From: Ceratodon purpureus
Lineage: Eukaryota > Streptophyta > Bryopsida > Pseudoditrichales > Ditrichaceae
Length of the DNA: 64,000 nucleotides
Direction of reading: 5' to 3'
NCBI GenBank assembly: GCA_014871385.1
Contig: CM026431.1
Span: 11,747,594 to 11,811,593, forward strand
Part shown: in pieces, positions 1-12,800 of the stretch
Numbering within the stretch: position 1 is the stretch's first letter
How the letters are laid out: every line of letters begins with the position of its first letter
Translations under genes and position numbers: made by a program
The notes under the pieces: model-generated
Told to the model about the DNA's origin: nothing
The model's database searches: none
The model's input: only the letters and a program-made list of their open reading frames with translations

Positions 1-260
1 ACTCAAGTAAATCTGTTGGGAGTTTCACCCTCCTATGATTTTCCGGCTGACGGATGAAATCGATCTTTGTCCATGAGTTGAATGGGCTTGGCAAATTTAC
101 TAAAACGACTAAGTAGCCAAAGTTACTTCTTGGTAACAGCAGCGTGCGTCATGTCACGACCGCCGAATTGATTATGTACTGTGGGAACCATTGCGCGAGT
201 TCAATCCTAGACCCTTGCACGCAAATACCTATGTCTGATGTCGGATTACACCAAACACTA

Positions 261-475
261 AGGTAGGATGCTGCAAAACGGATCACGACAAAAACGGTTA
301 ACATCCATAACGTATGTTAATTTTAGGTTGATAATGTAGTCTTGCATTACATGTTTTCTTTTCTATGACCCAAAAAACAAGCCATGTACTAGGGAGCTAC
401 ATTATCAACCTGAAATGAACATACATTATGGATGTTAACCGTTTTTGTTGTGATCCATTTTGCAGCATCCTACCT
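261..475. repeat. 215-bp foldback element with 79-bp arms
   Basis: Positions 261-339 and 397-475 are inverted copies of each other: 79 bp each, about 5 mismatches, separated by a 57-nt loop. The dinucleotide TA lies directly outside both ends (259-260 and 476-477), as expected for a TA target duplication of the Tc1/mariner type. The termini read AGGTAGGATGCTGC. There is no coding capacity. It is either a foldback MITE or, if transcribed, a long hairpin that could feed small-RNA production. Confidence 0.75.
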
Positions 476-487
476 TACTTTGAGTAC

Positions 488-1227
488 AGGGGGCAAGCAC
501 AATAAAGTGTACCAAAAAAGTGCTTAACTATTTGACAATTTCAGCCCTTCTTATAAACACTCAAGAAAGTGGGATCTAAGTTATGTTGATTCAAAATTTA
601 GTTATGGATTTCAAAAATAGACTTGATTCTCTTGAACTTCCCAAATGTGCGAGACAAGACATCGAGGTTTAGAAGTGGAACGGATACCGCGAAGTCGGTT
701 CAAGTGAATGGGATTATTTGCGAAAGTGAAGAGAAATGTTTATGGATTCCTCGAAAGTCACATTTAATTTCGCTGTCCACTCCGTTCTTAAGGTACCATT
801 CTAGAAATGCGGGGGTTCCAACAGTTTGGACCCATAAAGTGTACCAAAAGTACCGTCGTGACGTTTTCTGGACACTGTTTTGGGCGAAACTTTTGGGGCT
901 CTTCCCTTCAAATATTGTGGTGTTCAAATGCTCAAAAAATAATTTTCTGATGTTTGCGAATGGTCGGGAAAAAAAAAAGTGAAAAAAGAACATCTTCATT
1001 TTCATGATTTAGAACTAGCGGTCAAATTAAGTTTCAATTGAAGATGTTTTTCTTATCTAGATGCCTGTAAGATACCTTGTGACACCTTAAAAAGTGACTA
1101 AAATGCTCAAAAACTACACCAAAATGCTCAAAATCAGCTTTGAGCCTTAAAAAACAGCACACTTCATATTCACTTGTTGGTGGTCACATGTTGCACTTTG
1201 TGGTACACTTTATTGTGCTCTCCCCCT
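488..1227. mobile_element. Non-autonomous TIR element, about 740 bp, possibly hAT-like
   Basis: The ends are imperfect inverted repeats of about 35 bp containing the shared core AGCACAATAAAGTGTACCA. The outermost bases are (C/T)AGGGGG, which resembles hAT termini, but I find no matching 8-bp target duplication, so the superfamily is uncertain. A third, internal copy of the ATAAAGTGTACCAAAA motif lies near 836-852. No transposase is encoded; open frames inside are short and overlap on both strands. Confidence 0.55.
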
Positions 1228-4200
1228 ACACCATTTCAAAAAGCCCAGTTTAGTTCCTTTTTCAATGTAAACTCCGGTGTAGTTGCCTGCATTTTCTACT
1301 AGAGATAGCACAAACAAATTATAGAACATGTGTAGGATCTAAAACTAAAAGCATACAAGCTTTAAATCATATAGCACCTTTAAAATAGTCTCTCAAGTAA
1401 TTTTTAATTATGGATTTCTTCAAACGAATCATTTTTGAGCCCATTGTAGCTATTTATCCCTGATAGTGATAGTGTCATTGGCACTATTTTTGTATTAATT
1501 AATTAATTAATGTGGCATTGAATTATGTGATTTCCCTACAACCCATACACTTCCTCAGTTTCTCTGCATTTTCAAACAATATGGGACGAATCACCAATTC
1601 CAAACCATACCATCACCATGCCATCACCATGCCATCACCATCACCATGCCGCATCGACCCGTCCACATCACACCCCTTCATGCGGCCCTCATTAATTAAT
1701 TAATGTCAATATCAATGTTGGGTGGTTTGCAATTTTGGGCACATAGTGACATGGTGTTTGCAGGCTGCTCAACATCCTCAGTGGATTAATGGGTGCTTCC
1801 CAAACCAAGGTTATAATCTTACTCTCCTACACAGGAACATTTAATATAGAATGATTTGGCTTTGTAGCCCAGCTCTTGACCATACCAGGTTGGCAAATAT
1901 GGTTTGCATGGGTTAAGGTTGGACAACCTATTATCACCACCAACCCAAAATCAACAATCATGTGGGCCAAAACCACCAGCCCCCAACCCCATTTCCATAA
2001 TTTTCTGAATACAAATTTATTATTGGAGGAGGGAAGGGAGCAGATTTGGGTCACGCAAGCGACCAATATTGGGGTAGGGAGGGAGCAGATTTTGGTCAAA
2101 TTGCATTCTTGTGATCACATTGGCTGTGGGCATGGTGGTTTTAGGTCATGAGTCTGTTGATTTCAGGTTATGAGTAGAGTAGTTGTCAATTTCCAGCACT
2201 CTTGGTTTTAAGTCTCTTGTGTTCACAGTGTTGGGTGTTTTGAGAAGTGGTGATTAGCATCACTTACTGTGGAAGTAGGGAGTTTGATATGTCAAGAGTG
2301 GGCAAAAACTTACTTTCCACTTTGAAAATTTGTAGCAATTTCAGTATGATGAATTAGATGATCACGACAATTGCAAAATTCATGAATTCCTATTTTGACT
2401 TCAAAAAAAAATTCTTAGCACGGAAAACAATGCTATAAATAGGTCATGCCCCTTAAGTTGGTGGTTATAGGTTCTCCAACCTTATTGTCTTGCTGTGATT
2501 TGAGGTCCTGGGATGTTTGACATTTAAGGTTGGCAATGCATGACCCTGGGAAATCATCTGTTTGCGTGGGTAACCATAGTGGAGATCATTGGGTATTTGG
2601 GATATTCCGGAGTTGTGTTGAATTTGAGTCGGTCAGGATTTTATCATCATGTCCTTTGAAAAACTTGAGGGTTTGAGGTTCTTTTAGGTTTAAGGTTTGT
2701 AACCATTTAGGTTGGTTGAGCATTTGAAATGCTATGGAAATTCCATGTCGTGACTTGGGTCATGCTGGATATTAAGCAAAGGACTGTGCAATGTCATTGA
2801 CATTCGAAGTACAATGTAGTTGCTTGACTGTCAAATGCTGTAACCTAGTTGGAAATTCTTGACTTTGCTAGATTTATTGGAAGGAAACACTTACAGCTCC
2901 GGTTTGAAGAATTGAAGAAACTAGTGGGTCGTGGAATCCTGTTTAGCATTATGAAAGAAGTGATTATGCAATCTGAACAGGGATAGAATCATTAGTCTTT
3001 CCTGGACTCTGGAGAGACTGACTCCCGGGTTCTCGATTGCCAAACTTGGGAAGTCTAGGAAGAGATCTTTGTGAAACATGTCGACGATGCACATCAGATA
3101 TCGAGAGAATGATATCATTTCATTGAGAGTGACTCAATGATGGTCCTAGCCTTTGCAGGAGTGGCCATGGTACTCGTGAGGATTAGGAGTTATATTGTCA
3201 GTCGAATAGAGATGGCCTTAAATCTGATGTCAAAGCGTTTTTTAGCACTCTCGACCCTGTCAAAGCTCAGGCGCTTTGGAATGGTGAGAATGTTACGATT
3301 CCGAATCAGAGCTTGATAGTGATCTGCGTGTGGGGAGTGCTCTTGTGAACAAAAAATACATTCCAAGTGTATACATTGTTAAATATTTGCAGGACCTGTG
3401 AGAAATATTCTGGAGCCTAACCCAGCCCACCCATCTGAGCAGATTCTTCAATCCATGAGCGAGGACGACAAAGATGCACAAGCTCTCAAAGCTCATCTTC
3501 AGAGCGACGTCGGCGCGTTTTCCAGACAGTCTAGCTGTACCTAGCTGGAATCTGACCGATGCCATGTTCGACAGCTATGCTGCTGTGGAAGCAAGTTGAA
3601 TGCGTGAGATCATACTACTGTACACATGGTGACGTCGGAGTGATAAGAAACGTGGTGGCGGCCCTCACCTGAACGCTGGAATGGTGAACTTCAACCTGTT
3701 GCTAAACCAACTTTAGCCAAAGGCACGCTTGTTAATGAGTTTTTTATAGTAATCCGCCAACAGTAAATATGAAAATTTAAGGTGGCAAGCTGAAAGATGC
3801 CGAGCCGTGCTCATCCCAACTGTGCCGGCATGATGCACGGCTACAAGCTCGCTGTGGTCCAAACCTGGAAACACTAATTGACCACCTCGTTTATCCTATT
3901 ATTGATCTCCTCTGACCTGTGTGGAGTGGTACCAATTGGAAAAATTCCACCTCTGGAGCAGTAACTATGTTAACCTTGTAATTTCATTAGCGAATGTAGA
4001 CAGCTTCAACTCTCAAGAGCACATGGTTGCTTTGATTTTCGATGTTGGTTTCGAATTGACGAGTTTTGGGACAGCTTGCAAATATGTTTTCCTTTTGAAT
4101 TCAAGGCTTTTGGGAGAGGACGGGTAAAATTTCAGTGTAAATCAGCCCGCCTCACCTGCTTTTTGTTGGACAGGACTGTTGACAAGAAAGTCAGCGCCTT

Positions 4201-4896
4201 AATAACCTCTGCGCCGTGTCCGTAAATTTCGTCACCGCTCTTTTGGACGCCCATGTTTGCCTCACGAAATGGATTCTACCGATGATTTGCGATGCTAATT
4301 CCCGCTGACTTTTCAGGCTTTCTTTACAGCGAATAAGTTATCACTAGCTGGCAAGTCCTCACTGGTGCAATCTCAACAGTCGGTATCTAAAAGTAAGTTG
4401 TGTTCTCTTTTCTTTTTAAAAAAAATTAAAATTAAATAGCTGAGCATATTGTCATTACCCGAAAGGCCTAACAGACAAGGCTACTCACATCAGGGCCAGG
4501 AATCCCAGCCAAGCACGACTACTGTAAGTAGTGTTCTTGACGTGTAGCAACATGGACGTGTAATATATTTACTTGCAAATTTCTTTGCAAATTATCTTTC
4601 CAGTCTAAAACAAATGACTATCCAGAAAGAATCATCGAGAACTCAATACTCTTCCGGCAAACTAAGTTATCAACATGCCTTGAGTGAATGTACTTGTGAA
4701 AATACCAAGCTGCAATAGAATGACGATCAAATTGTGTCACAAAAAAAGAGCATACAGTAGCTACCAAGGAGGCCTCACAATCTGGGCCATCAGTGGTTAC
4801 TGCATGTAAGAGTTACTTAAGTTTGTTTCTTAATAAACCTCGGACGAAGATATATTATAACAGGGTATTAAACTTACAACTAACACATCCATAATA
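1228..4896. other. Intergenic, no supported gene
   Basis: AT-rich DNA. A pure TTAA-type repeat occurs at about 1497-1511 and again at about 1690-1705, bracketing a short CATCACCATGC microsatellite near 1612-1655. Between about 2880 and 3640 there are scattered codon-like stretches interrupted by stops in every frame, including a short segment resembling retroelement gag wording (LTDAMFDSY). This could be a decayed coding remnant, but no family can be assigned. Confidence 0.5.
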
Positions 4897-5080
4897 CAGT
4901 AGAACCTGCCTAAACTAATACTGTTGGGACCATTAGATTAGGGAGGTTATTAGTTAATGGAGGTTGGATGTACTACTTGCTGATGTAATAGTACTGCTGG
5001 GACCATTAAATGAGGGAGGTTATTAGTTTAGACAGTAAGGTTATTAGTTTAGACAGTATTAGTTTAGACAGGTTCTACTG
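4897..5080. mobile_element. Emigrant/pogo-like MITE, 184 bp
   Basis: The ends are inverted repeats starting CAGTAGAACCTGCCTAAAC on the left and, read inward on the other strand, CAGTAGAACCTGTCTAAAC on the right. Both are flanked by TA (4895-4896 and 5081-5082). The terminus closely resembles the plant Emigrant MITE type (CAGTAAAACCTC...), which belongs to the pogo branch of Tc1/mariner. Internal repeats of the TATTAGTTTAGACAG motif near 5022-5071 suggest a partial internal duplication. Confidence 0.75.
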
Positions 5081-5537
5081 TAGTGCGTTGCAGAGACGTG
5101 CTGACGCTAGCTAGAGGTCATTTACTCATTATTAACTTGTAAATGTTTACAGTAAGCCAGTCCACTTGAGGATGAATCCAATGCCCTGTTCCATTGCACC
5201 CGGAGTAAAATCAATACTTCACAACCTCACCCAGTTGTTTTATCATTCTCCTTTCAACTTTCTCACAAATATAGCAAAACGTGACTTCGATCATTCAATG
5301 AGATGCGCAAGTTGACACTTCCAGTGCAGAAATTTTGGTGCACGCCCAGGTGAATCGGGCAATGTAGATAGTGCAATCCACGAGGCTGACATACGCTCCC
5401 GGAAAGCTCCAAGAGCCTGCTCGGCAAGCTTCCACCGAAAACATCCAAAGCAATTATCGCAGCCACTCCGCCACCCATGCTCCGTGTTAAGTTACCGTAC
5501 CCAACGCGGACTCTAGAGGGTACAGTACTGTACATAA

Positions 5538-5760
5538 TATATTTAAGCCCTCCACTAGACTTCCTTTGTCAAACTCAAACGTACTACTTCCTTTCCCAGC
5601 TCCAGAGGTGCATTTTGTCAGTCGGGACCGACTTCGGTGCACAGCACCAGCCAAGTTGTTGGTATATTAATCACGCAAGTCACGTTCTCGCTGTCTCTGC
5701 ACACTCCAGCTCGATTGTTGGATTTACCATTGTCGCCCCACTTCGGTGTTAAGGTTAGTA
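5538..5760 (+). promoter_or_regulatory. Probable promoter and 5' UTR start of the first CASP-like gene
   Basis: A TATA-like TATATTTA sits at 5538-5545. It is followed by a stretch (about 5558-5760) recognisably duplicated upstream of the second CASP-like gene at about 8519-8740, including CCTTTGTCAA and CTCAAACGT blocks and a GTGTCAGT/TTGTCAGT block. Conservation between two otherwise diverged intergenic regions suggests core promoter or 5' UTR function. The remaining leader to the ATG at 5938 has no long open frame. Confidence 0.5.
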
Positions 5761-5937
5761 ATTGACTTTGCTGAACGAGGATAATCGTTCGACGTGACTG
5801 ATATAAGGACCAGTTTGGGTGTAATTTCGGAGTTCTAGTTTGCGACTGGGAGTTTTGGTCTAGGTTTGTGAGCTTGGGTGGTCGAAGGTTGCAGAAAGGG
5901 AGAGTTTTTGTGGTGTGTGGAGAGTATTCTATTCGAA

Positions 5938-6848
5938 ATGGCGACTGGTGGAGCTTGGGCATCGGAGACGTTCGACAACGGCCGGGACTTCCAGAAGACG
6001 CCGAATCATGCGACGCAAGCGCCTCCCATGCAGGGCGCTGGCACCCCCCCTGCCATGTACAACCCATCGCCCGTGGGCATGAGCAAGGACTCTAGCTCGT
6101 TCGGCGTGATTGCCCTCTTCCTCCGCATTGCGCAGATAGTGTTTACGCTCCTCGCGTTTGCCATAATGGCGGCCAACAAGGAAACCATCTACAGCTCCTA
6201 CTATAGCTACTATTACTACACCGTTTCCACCACCTACAAATTCTCTGAAGTCAAAGCTTTCATGTAAGTGCCTTCTTCCCGAACCGGAGTCCATGTATTC
6301 CACCCTTCTTATGTTTTGAACTGGCTTACATTTTTCCGCAACACTAACGCAAAGTTTTACCCATTTTGTTCTTCAGTGGCATCGTGGCCTTGAACTGTAT
6401 CGTCTGCCTCTACGCCATCGTGCAGCTGGTGCAGTGCTTCATAAACATGTCCTCCAAGGGCTCATTCATTTCCTCGGCCACCACTGGCTTCGCCATGCTC
6501 ACTTTCGTCTTTGACACGGTAAATAATCATTAACCTTTCTCCTTGCTGCAAAATCAGCTTTAAAGATTTGAACCGAATCTTGCATCTGGAGTTCAATGCA
6601 TAGCAACAGTAGTGTCGAGAATTAATCTGTGGTTGTGCAAAATGTATCAGGTTTTGGCATATGCCCTGGCGGCGGCCTCTGGAGCGGGAGCAGATTCAGC
6701 TGCTCTTATTTCGGATGGCGGTTGTGCGGTAGATAAGTTCTGCCAGAAGGCCCAGGCATCCGTCGCCATGTCCTTCTTCGCCTTCGCCGTGTTGGCTGCT
6801 TCTGCCGCTCTGTACCCAGTTCGTCTTTTGAGGCTGACGAAGGGTTAA
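5938..6848 (+). CDS. CASP-like membrane protein (CASPL), copy 1
   Basis: Three exons: 5938-6263, 6377-6518 and 6651-6848, 221 aa in total. The CASP-like family (DUF588, MARVEL-related) are four-helix plasma-membrane proteins; the founding CASPs scaffold Casparian-strip lignification, and the role of the non-vascular-plant members is poorly known. A proline-rich cytosolic N-terminus leads into a first helix carrying the family arginine (FGVIALFLRIAQIVF). A variable Tyr/Ser-rich loop follows, then a second helix (IVALNCIVCLYAIVQ), a third ending in the family aspartate (AMLTFVFDT), and a last helix (AMSFFAFAVLAASAALYP). The splice junctions restore the frame: exon 1 ends after AT and exon 2 supplies the third base. 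The gene is followed 2 kb downstream by a close tandem paralogue of identical length. The family assignment is strong; the subfamily is not assigned. Confidence 0.9.
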
Positions 6849-8488
6849 GCGCTTTCGTGAAAACATTTCCTTTTCAATTTTTATTTTTCCTCTGAGGTTG
6901 GGTGCGCGCGTCACTCAGCTGATATTGTGCCCATATGGCCAGCTTAAAATGACATAAAACTTCTCCTGACATGTATTATTATTGATCTTTAGAGGACGTC
7001 GAGTAGTTGTAGTTGTAACGTAGGTTTAGAAGGATTAAACAGATTAGCAGAGTTGGACCTCGCTCCTTGTGTAAATGACTCAGGGATTACAGCCTTCTAT
7101 AGGATGCTGGCGGCAGTGTGTTGGCCGAGAGCTTAAATGTTCAGTAATTTGCTGACCATTTTACAGCAAATTACGAGTTTTTTTTTTCGTGAAATAGAAC
7201 TTGTGATCACAAGTATTCTGTACGTGAAATACCTCTGTCTTTGTGCAATGGCGCATCACTCCACGAACCGCCTTGTTTGACATTGTCGGCACAAGTGATT
7301 ACAAGTTTCATTACAGGGAGAAACCGAGTCTCGTTTCGAAGTGGGACGAAGTTGAAGGTAACATATCCCAGCCAGACGAGAACTCTATGGAATCTTTGTG
7401 GTGGTGTTGTACAGGCAAGATCTATTTCACTCAATCTTTCAGTATACTATTAACTCTTCCGGAGTTGTAACCGCCGTGGCTGCATCATTTTGTTACTTGA
7501 TAAGAGTGGTGCCCAGTAGGAGACCCTTAATCTTATCACCAAATAATTTGTGAAGGAATCGCCAGCTTGAAAAGAAGCCTTGGGCAAAATGCTTCGTCCG
7601 ACATAGGTCTCTTCATGCAGGGTAAACGTGACCTCTCGCATGATGTGTGACATGAAGTATGGCGGAACTTCAATGGAGATATTCAATATGGCAATTTATG
7701 TTTGCCAAACTGAGAGTTGGAGTTTCAAAATACACAACATATTCATGTATAGAGAGGACTCCCTCAACTGTTAAAGTTTGAAGGAAACTGCCACTATAGT
7801 GAATAACTCCATGCCACAAAACTGATGTTCATTGGAACCATAAAACGAATACGATATGTAGTATAATACTGAGAGACACTGCGTGTTCGTTAAATCGCGA
7901 ATCTTGGACATAGAGATTGCTTCCCAACCTGCCTTTGGACTGAGACAACTCGCTGTCAACGATCTAGGAGGTTAAACCTACTTGGCAAGCTTGATCGATC
8001 GATAATTCGGAGAGCTGTACTGGCTCTTAACCATCGCAGCCGCGGTGGTAAGGTATACACACCCATGAAGGTGAATGAACCCATGACTGATATGCATGAC
8101 AGGTAAGTAGCCAAAAATTTGATGAACAGTAGATTTAGGATGCATCCTCCAATAGAATGCTTCTGTGAGTGTAACGGAATCAAGTAGTCATATGTTTGTT
8201 CACTAATCTGAGTATTGTCGGTCATTGGTACACCTATATGTCGATTATGGGTAAACCTAACTTTTGAACAAAAAAATTTGTAGTAATTTGAATTTTACTG
8301 AATTAATTTTGAAAAAATGCTCATTCTTCATGAACCTTATGATACTACGCACGAAAAATAACTCCTTATTGAAAACCCAATATTTACTATGCTGAAATGC
8401 TTAAGTTATCGGTCATAGCCTGTGTGTATACCTTAAGCGTGGATCGTGAACGAACCACGCACTCAATCAGACAAGAGTGCACACCAGC
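6849..8488. other. Intergenic between the CASP-like genes
   Basis: Contains the 3' UTR of the first CASP-like gene and then unremarkable sequence. A short open stretch at 7243-7470 (TALFDIVGTSDYKFHY...) is overlapped by equally long frames on both strands and shows no family resemblance, so I do not call it a gene. Confidence 0.4.
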
Positions 8489-8740
8489 TATATTTTATGT
8501 TAATATGTCAGGCTGTCTAGACTGCCTTTGTCAACCTCAAACGTGCTTCCTTTGTCAACCTCGACGGTTCATCGTGTCAGTCATGGCCGAAGTTGGTGTC
8601 AAGTACGTACCACTCGAGGTGCACCACTGTACGCAATTGGGCAATTTGGGCTGTGGCCTCTGCCAATTCCTGCTCACTCCAGCTCATTTATCATACTCAT
8701 CATTGTTGCACCATTTCGGTATCAAGCTCGTACTAGAGAC
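8489..8740 (+). promoter_or_regulatory. Probable promoter of the second CASP-like gene
   Basis: TATATTTTA at 8489-8497 precedes a block (about 8519-8740) that matches the corresponding upstream block of the first CASP-like gene, with the same CCTTTGTCAA and CTCAAACGT motifs in the same order and at a similar distance from the ATG. In this copy the CCTTTGTCAA motif occurs twice (near 8524 and 8549). Confidence 0.5.
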
Positions 8741-8923
8741 TTTGCTGAACCAAACGCTGCCGAAGGCTTGACAATCGTTGCTAAGTCCCCTGGCATATAA
8801 GATTGCCGTTCGGTTACAACTGAATTCCATGTTATGACTGGAATCTAGACCAGTCTTGTGAGTATACGTCGTTGAAGTTCCCTGGAAACGAGAATTTTGT
8901 GGTGAGAAGAGTATCATTTCAGA

Positions 8924-9849
8924 ATGGCGACTGGTGGAGCTTGGGAATCTGAGACGTTCGACAATGGGCGTGATTTACATCATTCGACGGAAGCGCCACC
9001 GACGGGATTCGCGACGCCGCCTGCCATGTACAAACCATCACCCGTGGGCAAGGACTCGAGCGCGTTCGGCGTGATTGCTCTCTCCCTCCGAATTGCACAG
9101 ATAGCCTTCACGCTCATTGCGTTCAGCGTGATGGCCGCGAACAATGTAACCATCAACAATGCGTACACCACCAGCGACGACACGGACACCACGTCAGGCT
9201 ATTACGAAGAAAATATCAAATTCTCAAGAGTCAAATCTTTTGTGTAAGGATCCTCTATTTCCTACCACGTCGTCTTAACTTGCTTAAATTCACCTTTCTA
9301 TACTTCGAACAGGCTCACAATATTTGAGGCTCGAGTTTGCACTTGTGCCCGGCACTGACATGAACTTCACCTATTTTTGTGCTTCAGGGGCGTGGTGACC
9401 TTGAACTGCATCGTCTGCCTCTACGCCATCGTGCAGCTGGTGCAGTGCTTTATAAATATGTCATCAAAGGGAAAATTTGTTTCCTCGGCCAACACAGGCT
9501 TTGCCATGCTCACTTTCGTCTTCGACACGGTAAAAATCGTCTGCCATTTTCCTAAGAATGAAATCAACTTTGAAGATTTTTGATAGATGTTATTGATGAT
9601 GTGGATTTTAGAATTACTAATCAGTCGTTGTATAAGATGTATCAGGTTTTGGCGTATGCCCTGATAGCAGCCTCTGCAGCGGGAGCAGGTTCAGCTGCAA
9701 TAATTTCGGCAGACGGTTTGTGTAGCTCCGCTGAGAGGTTTTGCCAGAAGGCCCAGGCGTCCGTCGCCATGTCCTTCTTCGCCTTCGCCGTGTTGGCTGC
9801 ATCCGCAGCTCTGTACCCCGTTCGACTTTTAAGGCTGATAAAGGGTTAA
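8924..9849 (+). CDS. CASP-like membrane protein (CASPL), copy 2
   Basis: Tandem paralogue of the gene at 5938. Exons are 8924-9243, 9388-9529 and 9646-9849, again 221 aa, with introns in the same places and phases. The N-terminus starts with the same MATGGAWxSETFDNGRD sequence. The helix-1 arginine (SLRIAQIAF) and helix-3 aspartate (LTFVFDT) are kept. The last two helices are nearly identical to copy 1, while the first extracellular loop is diverged (Tyr/Ser-rich in copy 1, Thr/Asp-rich here). This fits duplication followed by change confined to the exposed loop. The expected role is a plasma-membrane scaffold; the subfamily is not assigned. Confidence 0.9.
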
Positions 9850-12800
9850 TAGGGTCCTCTATGGGAATAATTTCCCTTGATTTTATTTTCTCTAGTATGA
9901 GTTAGAGTGTCGACTTGGGTTTGTGCTTGTAAATCCTTAAGAAAGAAAAAAACATCAGAGTAATGTGAAACTGTACTGTATTATCTTGAAGAACTGAAGT
10001 GGCACGTTTAAATCGATTAAAAATAATTTAACGCCTGGCTAGATGAGGCCTTCAATTCATTTGGATGCCTTCACAGAGAGAACGTGATGTCCTACCTGAT
10101 GCATGATGTACATTACTCTACTGTAGATTCACGACGTTGTCCTACAACAACGTGCAGAGAAATGCACAGAATAAAGGTATATTACTGTACAAAAGGATGT
10201 TGTAACTGTACAGATTTTTCTTCTGTACGTCAAGATTTTACCATTTTCAGTTAAGTTGGGATATCAAAGCATGGCGTCAATTACGGTGATTTATGATTTG
10301 TGAAGTTAATTACAGGTACGCCATATTGTGAAAAATGTTGAGCAACTTAATGAGCTTTGAATGTCTCATTGATTGCACTTCTCTCGTTCATGCCTTCTAA
10401 GCACGTCTTTCAGACTCCGCTCCTTGCTCTCGTCGTCCCGAGTCATGAATTTACTTAATTTCGGGCGTAATTTATGACGAGATAGAAATCTAAGTGCAAG
10501 GGATAACCACAAAGCCTTGACGAGGATCAAATTTCGGATTGCTGTTTTAGTTATTTTCTAAAACAACAGTAATCCGGATTGTTGTTTTATTTGGTTTATA
10601 GTTATTTGGAAGATTTTGACCCATGCAGATTTACGTCTCTCTTGTATTGAGGCAAATAGAGCTGGCCATTGAGTCACCAATTTAACATAAACTTGTACAA
10701 TTGTGTGAGTAGAGCATCTCACAGCTTCTAATCGTTGTATTAACACATCATTGAACTTTCTTTTTCCGCGATCCGTTTCCATAGAAGATTAAATTAGCAT
10801 GCAGGACAGTGAACATTCACTGTGCGAGTATTTTTAACATTTAATTAGTGGTCCGATTCTCCATATAATTACAAATTGTTAATGTTTCCTCGCATCTGCG
10901 CTGCATCTCCGTTCAGCCAAATATATCAACCAGAGAACAACAGAATCATGGTATGCAAGTAAACATTGATGGGTAAAGCACTTGTATATCTTTCCCTGAT
11001 TCCTGCGCTGCATATCATAATCGAGCCCTCGCTTCCAAGAGCTTAAGCTGAAGAATTGATCCTCAAGGGCTATAGCCTATCACTTAACAGTTGGGTGTCT
11101 TCAACTTCTCTTCGACTGAAGCCTCGATGCTAAGGATGCTTGACATCTCATCTCCTGGGTGGAGCTCTACATATTCTTCGCAGATTTATTCGACACGATG
11201 AGTTTCAATTCGGAGGAATTTCTTGAGGCACTTACCACTAGGATATAGAGCAAACTCACGATATTTAGAAGACTTGAAGTGAAGCTTTTGTAATGCATCT
11301 TGTCTCAAGTAACTGATATATGAATCAGGTGCGAGAATTACAGATATTGTCTCTGTAACTTTTCCTACACAGAGAAATCCACATATTAGAAACGTCAGAA
11401 GACAAGATAATCGATGTTTTAGCTCCTCATGAGCAGCTACTATACGGAGCTACTTTGAACCGTCCATCTGTAATTTTCTCACATTATCTAGTAAAAATTA
11501 TGTGGCAACTTTGGATTAGGAAGGTCTCTGGAAATGCCCCAGTGCCCTCATGTGCAAAGTAGTCAGGTGGCATTTGAAGAACATTCCATGATCAAGACCA
11601 GTTCATGGAAGTAAGTTTAGTAATGTCCAAGCTGTTCTTAGAGTCGGTGATTTTTCATTCGACTTGAACAAAATAAACAGATCATGTCTATGACAGCATT
11701 CAGCACTACTCCTGGTGTTCTATAGAGATGGACGCTTGATATCGTCAAATTGGCACATTCGTTCTCAACAGTTCAGAATATACCTGTAGGAGAGGTTTGG
11801 AAGCACAGACTCTCAATGTTCACTAAAGATGAGAGCTCTACCTTCGAATTACAGAGAAATGAAAGAGGTAAGAATCAAATCGCGAAACACTTTACCATAT
11901 ACAGCAGAAGTCTGCGAGGGGATGTGATGTGGCAACAAGCACAAGGACAAACATGAAGGTGATGGACAAGGAGGGCAAGAGAAAAATTCAGAATACTTCA
12001 GATGGAGCACCATGTGGAAAAATCCTTAGAAAAATCAAAGAAGACTATCTCAGTTCTGGAAGCAGCTTCGTCAATCGCAGTACTTATCAAGGCCAAAACG
12101 TTTGTTAGTCAAGCCTTAGGCATCCATCAGATAAAGAAATGGACGACATAATCGACAGGACATACGATTACTATCGTGATAAGCTAGAGACATAGTACAT
12201 ACTTCAAAGCAAGTGAAAGGAACCATGGACGCAGAGCTTGCTGAACTGATTCACCTCATTAGAACCAAACCCATTGCAAATCAACTCTAATTACGACCAC
12301 CTTCTGGGAGACTCATGAGCAGAATTACCCATCTCCGGAATTCGTCCCATTTACTCACCGCTAACTTGTGGGCATGTTCAACAGGTATCATATGCAATCC
12401 TCCACCTCCCACTCCACCAGCACTTAGTAAAATTCTTCCGAGCATGCTATAAGCCTGGCATCGACACCAACATAAAATCCTCATATGATTACAGATCAAG
12501 AAGCTTTGTTTCATACATACTTGAGACCTGAACATGCAGCATATTGCGAGCCTGATAGATCCTTCAAACTCTTCTAAGTTTGAAGAAAAGTAGAGCACAC
12601 AAAGGACATACTATAGATGGTTATGGAATGCAACCACTATAGTAAACTTGGAAAACAATTCATAAAAAATTCAAAATGGCATCACATACTGCCGTCTAAA
12701 CTACAGATTTGCATAAGAAATGGCCCTGTTCATCAGGATTATTATAGATGTGAAGACAGAGATCTTGCAACATGTATAATTTCCAAAACTCTGATTCTTG

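Noticed and set aside
7243-7470. Possible small gene between the CASP-like genes
   Set aside because: Three overlapping frames of similar length on both strands, no domain, no splice partner.
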